A stretch of DNA of 18,926 nt. Source: Pseudomonadota bacterium (GTDB taxonomy: Bacteria; Pseudomonadota; Gammaproteobacteria; Burkholderiales; Burkholderiaceae). The translations under genes and the position numbers were made by a program. The notes beneath the pieces were generated by a model. The model worked only from the letters and a program-made list of their open reading frames with translations. It was not told where the DNA came from and did no database searches. The stretch covers positions 1-18,926 of the forward strand of contig JAJXUC010000070.1 in NCBI GenBank assembly GCA_021783435.1, read 5' to 3'. Shown piece after piece: positions 15,063-18,926 of this stretch. Numbering within the stretch: position 1 is the first letter of the stretch; the number at the start of each line of letters is the position of its first letter.

Positions 15063-15755
15063 TCAATGCGTCCCGCCTGAAAGCGCCTGCGCGCGCACGC
15101 GCCGCACGATGTCGCGCAACGCGCGGCCGAGCAGGTCTTGCGCGGCGGCGGCATAGTGCCGCGCGTCGTTCGTCGCCACGGGTTGCCATTGATCGAATCG
15201 CCAATGCGCGACGATGCCACGCGGCTCGTCGCGGGCGAGTTGGCAGGTCAGCTCCAGCCTCACCACGCCGTGCTTGCCGTCGATGTCGTGTTCCAGCCGG
15301 CCGAGCTCGCAATGCAGGGTCCAGACGGAGGGCGCCAGGCGGACATTCGTCTCCACCGCGCTGACCCAGGGCTGCTGCGACAGGGTCTGCGCGATGGCCG
15401 CGCCGATGAGCTGGGCGGGGGGCGCCAGCCAACGGCTGTCCCGGTAAGGCATCAGCGCGAGGCCTGGCCTGACCGGCCTTTGTGCGCCCTCGCCCGGCGA
15501 AGCCCCGCCAGCATGTGGCACGCCATCGCCGGCCCCCTCGCTATAGAGCATGGCGGTGCCTCCCAGCCCCGGCGCCGCGGCCACCGGCAGCAGGTGAATG
15601 ACGACGGATCGTGGCGACTGTTCTGCCGGCTTGGCCTCGGCCGCGACCGGCTGCAAACGATAGATCTGTTGCGCCCTCTGGCTGGCCGTCGGCAAGGAAC
15701 AGCCGGCGCCGCACAGTGCCAAAACGAGCGCGGACGTCCGCACGAAGATGTTCAT
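15063..15755 (-). CDS. PqiC-like ABC transport auxiliary lipoprotein
   Basis: This is a probable outer-membrane lipoprotein of the ABC-transport auxiliary (PqiC-like) family, which works with MCE-domain proteins. It has 230 residues. The N-terminus MNIFVRTSALVLALCGAGCS has a signal peptide and a lipobox-like ending with Cys19 as the lipidated residue; the -3 residue is Gly rather than the usual Leu, so the box is slightly atypical. The mature part starts YRL-QP, typical of the family, and contains LMPYRDSRWLAPPAQLIGAAIAQTL (about 101-125), the conserved 'Y..W..PP..L' segment. The start ATG overlaps the stop of the MCE gene in an ATGA, implying translational coupling. It is the last gene of the lipid-transport operon. 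Its role as the outer-membrane docking partner of the MCE protein is inferred. Confidence 0.85.
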   Translation of the reverse strand: MNIFVRTSALVLALCGAGCSLPTASQRAQQIYRLQPVAAEAKPAEQSPRSVVIHLLPVAAAPGLGGTAMLYSEGAGDGVPHAGGASPGEGAQRPVRPGLALMPYRDSRWLAPPAQLIGAAIAQTLSQQPWVSAVETNVRLAPSVWTLHCELGRLEHDIDGKHGVVRLELTCQLARDEPRGIVAHWRFDQWQPVATNDARHYAAAAQDLLGRALRDIVRRVRAQALSGGTH

Positions 15756-16720
15756 CGGTGTTCTCCGGGTCCGGGGGGCGGCTGGGGCACGCCGTAAAGC
15801 AATTGGCTCGGATTGCTCTTGAGGCTCCGGATCAGCTCCGTGAGCTGGCTGCTGAGCTGCTGCAGGTTGTCGGTGAGCCTGTCGAAACCCGGCAGGGTGC
15901 GGCTCTGCAACTGGTCCAGGGCCTGCGTTCCCGCGGCACCCAGCTTGGCCGCGCCCTCCCCGGCCTGGCGCCAGCTTTTCGCTGCCGCGTCCATCTCGCC
16001 CAGGGTGCCCTGCAGATGCGCCGTGGTGTCGCTGAGCCGCGCGAGCAGCTTCTCGCCATGGCCGGTCAATTGCTGGCCTTGCGCACCCAGCGCCGCGAGC
16101 TCCTGGCTGGATTGACGCAAGGCCACCAGGGTCTGCGCGATGTCCTGCCGATGGGCGGCGAGTGTCCCCGTGATCTGCTCCGCGTGCATCAGGGTCCGGC
16201 TCAGCGCCCGCAGATTCTCATTGCTCAGCAGCATGTCCAGCCGGCTGGCGATTTTCGACAGCATCAGCGTGGCGTCGCTCAGGCCGCCCTCCAGGCGCGA
16301 GAACACCGACGGCGCGTAGCGAATGACCGGATAGGGCTGGCCGGGAGCCGCGCTCAGCGGCTGGGGCGATGCGCCGCCCGTGAGGTTGATGACCGACAGC
16401 CCCGTCACGCCCTGCGGGATGAGCTGCGCGACGGTGTCGGCGCGCACCGGCACGGACTTGTCGATGTCAACGCGGATGCGGATGAGGGTGGGATTGGCCG
16501 GGTCGATCTCGATGGAGGCCACCCGACCCACGCTCACGCCGCGATACAGCACGTTGCTGCTATCCCTCAAGCCGTTGACGTTGTCGGTGGCGTAAATGAG
16601 GTAAGGCGTGGTGTTCTGCTGCCTTCCACCCACCGCCAGCCAATAGGCGGTGGCCGACAGCAGCAGGCACAGCAGCAGGATGAAAACGCCGACCGCCGTG
16701 TAGTTGACTTTCGATTCCAT
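15752..16720 (-). CDS. MCE (MlaD-like) domain lipid-transport protein
   Basis: This is a substrate-binding component of an MCE lipid ABC transporter. It has 322 residues: a short cytoplasmic tail, one TM helix (9-31), a single MCE domain (about 40-117, with LIYATDNVNGLRDSSNVLYRGVSVGRV and IPQGVTGLSVINLTGG), and a long alpha-helical, coiled-coil-prone region (about 145-310) rich in Gln, Leu and Ala. That helical part is much longer than in MlaD and may form a periplasm-spanning tube or a contact with the lipoprotein. Two adjacent ATG codons (16723 and 16720) are available; the second is 7 nt after AAGG and gives MESKVNYTAVG, typical of the family. It lies 31 bp after the ATPase gene and overlaps the lipoprotein gene by 4 bp. 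Confidence 0.9.
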   Translation of the reverse strand: MESKVNYTAVGVFILLLCLLLSATAYWLAVGGRQQNTTPYLIYATDNVNGLRDSSNVLYRGVSVGRVASIEIDPANPTLIRIRVDIDKSVPVRADTVAQLIPQGVTGLSVINLTGGASPQPLSAAPGQPYPVIRYAPSVFSRLEGGLSDATLMLSKIASRLDMLLSNENLRALSRTLMHAEQITGTLAAHRQDIAQTLVALRQSSQELAALGAQGQQLTGHGEKLLARLSDTTAHLQGTLGEMDAAAKSWRQAGEGAAKLGAAGTQALDQLQSRTLPGFDRLTDNLQQLSSQLTELIRSLKSNPSQLLYGVPQPPPGPGEHR

Positions 16721-16751
16721 CATTCCACCTTCGTGCGGCGTTCCGTCTTGT

Positions 16752-17552
16752 TCATGATGTCCCCATGATCTGCGTGGCCTGCGCCTGCTGCGCAAAGACC
16801 AGCGACCGCCCTTGTCGGAAATAGGCCGCGAGTTCGGGTTCGTCCCGCCGCGCCAGCTCGGCCGCCGTTCCCAGCGCCAGCACTTTCTTGCGCGCGAGAA
16901 AAGCCACCATGTCGCTGCCGCGCCAGATCGAGTCGAGGTCGTGCGTGACCTGCAGGATGGTCAGCCCCAGCAAGTCGCGCAACTCGCGCACGAGATCGTC
17001 GAACGCGGCGGCGCCGATCGGATCCAGCCCCGAAGTCGGCTCGTCCAGAACCAGCAGCTCGGGGTCGAGTGCCAGCGCGCGGGCCAGCGCCGCGCGTTTG
17101 ACCATGCCACCGGAAAGCTCCGACGGATACTTGTGCGCGGCATCCGCCGGCAGGCCGGCCAAGCGGATTTTCAGCATGCCGATGTCGGCGAGGAATTCGC
17201 GCTCCACCGCGCCGTGCTCGCGCAGCGGCAGCAACACATTCTCCAGCACCGTGAGCCCGGTGAACAAGGCACCACCCTGGAACAGCACGCCGATGCGCTG
17301 GCGCAGACGCTGGCGGGCCGGCCCGTGCGCCGCGAGCGCGTCGTGTCCGAACAGGGCGAGCTGGCCCGCCTGCGGCTCGCGCAGCAGGATGAGCGTGCGC
17401 AGCAGCACGGTCTTGCCGGCGCCCGAACCGCCGACCAGGGCCATGATGCAGCCGCGTGGAAGGCGCAGATCCAGGCCGTCGTGCACGACCGCGTCGCCGA
17501 AACGATTGACGATGCCGCGGGCCTCGATCACCGCGGGCATCTCCCCACTCAT
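16752..17552 (-). CDS. MlaF-like ABC transporter ATP-binding protein
   Basis: This is the cytoplasmic ATPase that drives the MCE lipid transporter. It has 266 residues. Motifs are Walker A GGSGAGKT (41-48), Q-loop FQGGALF (91-97, Gln92), ABC signature LSGGM (146-150), Walker B LLVLDE (166-171), D-loop SGLD (174-177) and the switch His204. The form LSGGMVKRAALARAL, and the FQGGALFTGLTVLENV stretch, are typical of MlaF/MkL-type ATPases. The chosen ATG at 17552 gives MSGEMPAVIEARGIVNRFGD; the frame remains open to 17666 but the added residues are not family-like and would overlap the permease gene. It lies 73 bp after the permease stop and 31 bp before the MCE gene. Confidence 0.93.
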   Translation of the reverse strand: MSGEMPAVIEARGIVNRFGDAVVHDGLDLRLPRGCIMALVGGSGAGKTVLLRTLILLREPQAGQLALFGHDALAAHGPARQRLRQRIGVLFQGGALFTGLTVLENVLLPLREHGAVEREFLADIGMLKIRLAGLPADAAHKYPSELSGGMVKRAALARALALDPELLVLDEPTSGLDPIGAAAFDDLVRELRDLLGLTILQVTHDLDSIWRGSDMVAFLARKKVLALGTAAELARRDEPELAAYFRQGRSLVFAQQAQATQIMGTS

Positions 17553-17625
17553 GGGCGCACCCCTGCGTTGCGCGCCGCCCCGCCAGGCTGGAACACCCCC
17601 ATGTTCGAACGGCCACGCGATGCGG

Positions 17626-18771
17626 TCATAGCCCGAGCAGGTTGTAGAGAATGGAAAACCCGGCATCGATCACGATCACCAGGAAGATGGCCTGCACCAC
17701 GCTGACCGTGGTGGCCCGGCCCACCGCCGCGGCGCTGCCCGACACGCGCATGCCCTGCATGCAGCCCACCAGGGCGATGATCACGGCGAACACCGGCGCC
17801 TTCACCAACCCCAGGGTCAGGGTTTGCGCCGTCACAACCTGCGGAATGCGGCTGATGTATTCGCTCCACGACACACCATAGCCCATCGACGCCACCACGC
17901 CGCCTCCCGCCAGCCCCATCACATCGGCGAACAGCGACAGCAGCGGCAGTGTGATGACCAACGCCAGGACCTTCGGAAACACCAGCACTTCGAAGGGCGA
18001 CAGGCCCAGCGCGCGCAGCGCGTCGATCTCCTCGGTGATGCGCATGGTGCCAAGCTGCGCGGTGTACGAGGACCCGGTGCGCCCCGCCACGAGGATGGCG
18101 GCGAGCAGCGGCCCGAGTTCGCGCAAGGTGATGATGGCCACCAGGTTCACGATCAGGATGTTGGCGCCGTAGGTCGCCAGCGTGGCGCCGCCCTGGTAGG
18201 CCATGACCATGCCGATCAGGAAGGACAGCAGGCCGATGATGCCAAGGGCACGAATGCCCGCCGCGTCGACCTCGGCCACCACCTCGCGCCAGCGGATGCG
18301 CCAGAACCTGGCCAGCAACGGAAGCCCGCGCCAGGCCAGTTCCCCGACGAAGGCGAGGAATTCGCGCCCCTCGCGCCAAGCCGCGACGCCGGCGCGGCCG
18401 ATGTCGCCGAGCAGACCGGCATGCGCCCGGGGCTGACGCTGCGGCGCTTGCGCCATGCGTTCCCGCACGAGGTCGAGCAACTGGTTCTGAGGCGCCGCCA
18501 ACCCGGCGCGATCGACCTCCACGCCAGCATCGATCCACGCTTGCAGACTGCGTGCCAGCACCAGCGCACCGGCGGTGTCGAACTGCCAGTCGCTTGCACT
18601 CAGGCGCAGCGTCTTGCACCCGGCGGGAAGCCGCAGGCGCGGCGCCGGGTCCAGGCCCTGGGCGGTCCAGTTCCCAGCCAGCTGCAAATGCCGGACGTCC
18701 GGCGCGTCGCTGCCGGCCAGCCATTGCGCGCGAGCGGACTGCGTCTCGGTCGGTGAGGCTGAGTCTGGCAT
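17626..18771 (-). CDS. MlaE-family permease with fused N-terminal STAS domain
   Basis: This is the inner-membrane permease of the MCE lipid transporter. The 381-residue protein carries an N-terminal STAS/MlaB-like domain (about 26-105) whose loop DTAG (65-68) matches the 'DSSG/DTAG' motif, so the small MlaB subunit is fused rather than separate. The MlaE domain follows (about 165-381), with IGLLSFLIGMVMAYQGG (179-195), LRELGPLLAAILVAGRTGSSYTAQLGTM and TEEIDALRALG (247-257), the coupling segment that contacts the ATPase. Five or six TM helices are visible. The ATG at 18771, with AGGA about 4 nt upstream, was preferred to a GTG four codons earlier. It is the first recognisable gene of the operon, 55 bp downstream of a partial gene. 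Confidence 0.92.
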   Translation of the reverse strand: MPDSASPTETQSARAQWLAGSDAPDVRHLQLAGNWTAQGLDPAPRLRLPAGCKTLRLSASDWQFDTAGALVLARSLQAWIDAGVEVDRAGLAAPQNQLLDLVRERMAQAPQRQPRAHAGLLGDIGRAGVAAWREGREFLAFVGELAWRGLPLLARFWRIRWREVVAEVDAAGIRALGIIGLLSFLIGMVMAYQGGATLATYGANILIVNLVAIITLRELGPLLAAILVAGRTGSSYTAQLGTMRITEEIDALRALGLSPFEVLVFPKVLALVITLPLLSLFADVMGLAGGGVVASMGYGVSWSEYISRIPQVVTAQTLTLGLVKAPVFAVIIALVGCMQGMRVSGSAAAVGRATTVSVVQAIFLVIVIDAGFSILYNLLGL

Positions 18772-18826
18772 GGAGTCCTGCACGTGCGTTCGGCAAGATG
18801 TCGCGCTGAGGCGTCGGCAAACGGTC

Positions 18827-18926
18827 TCAGCTGCCGCGCAAGGCGCCGAACACCCTGCCGATGAGCGCGCTGCCGGTCCCCGCCGGGTCGGTGCGAATGG
18901 CCCTTTCCTCTTCGCCGATGGCCTGA
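18827..18926 (-). CDS. 3' end of an unidentified gene, cut by window
   Basis: The minus strand is open from the window edge to a TGA at 18827-18829, giving 32 residues that end LIGRVFGALRGS. It reads in the same direction as the lipid-transport genes and ends 55 bp before the permease start, so it may be the preceding gene of that operon. Thirty-two residues in GC-rich DNA are weak evidence for coding, and I do not recognise the family. Confidence 0.4.
   Translation of the reverse strand, partial: QAIGEEERAIRTDPAGTGSALIGRVFGALRGS

Noticed and set aside
14858..15364. Plus-strand open frame across the recQ downstream spacer
   Set aside because: It is Arg/Ala-rich, runs antisense into the lipoprotein gene, and spans palindromes typical of non-coding DNA.
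17553..17666. Longer start for the MlaF-like ATPase overlapping the permease gene
   Set aside because: The added residues do not resemble the family N-terminus, and the ATG at 17552 leads directly into the ABC domain.

Overview
This is a GC-rich chromosomal window with dense gene packing and housekeeping-type gene order. The pepA-holC block divergent from lptFG, a FimV-like inner-membrane protein, a CysB-type LysR regulator and an MCE lipid-transport operon with a PqiC-type lipoprotein all point to a Gram-negative betaproteobacterium, most likely Burkholderiales. A Thiomonas- or Comamonadaceae-like host is my guess, not something I could test. I saw no tRNA, rRNA, CRISPR array, transposase or phage gene, so this reads as core or near-core genome.

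Layout, left to right. (1) Positions 1-1850, minus strand: pepA (leucyl aminopeptidase) followed by holC (DNA polymerase III chi), with holC cut by the window start. (2) 1962-4224, plus: lptF and lptG, the inner-membrane permeases of LPS export, divergent from pepA. (3) 4261-6412, plus: a CysB-type LysR regulator followed after 16 bp by a methionine-type aminotransferase, a plausible sulfur-metabolism pair. (4) 6419-8428, minus: a FimV-like protein ending 6 bp from the aminotransferase stop. (5) 8600-11062, plus: a degenerate crotonase-fold protein, a Nu-class-like glutathione transferase and a fumarylacetoacetate-hydrolase-family enzyme, closed by a probable intrinsic terminator. (6) 11145-12794, minus: an APC-family amino acid permease. 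(7) 12995-14836, plus: recQ helicase. (8) 14837-15062: a non-coding, palindrome-rich stretch. (9) 15063-18771, minus: a four-gene MCE/Mla-type lipid transporter in the order STAS-MlaE permease, MlaF ATPase, MlaD-like MCE protein, PqiC-like lipoprotein. The 3' end of another minus-strand gene lies upstream of it (18827-18926).

Two envelope systems dominate: LptFG powers LPS extraction from the inner membrane, and the MCE operon probably moves phospholipids or other lipids between membranes. The FimV-like protein belongs with polar landmark and type IV pilus biology. The crotonase-GST-FAH trio looks like a small catabolic or CoA-thioester cluster of unknown substrate.

I found no clearly new multi-gene system. 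The most unusual items are the crotonase-fold protein, which has lost every recognisable catalytic acid and its C-terminal tail; the 10-bp perfect inverted repeat wrapped around its stop codon; the palindromic element downstream of recQ; and the mixed Mla/Pqi composition of the lipid transporter.
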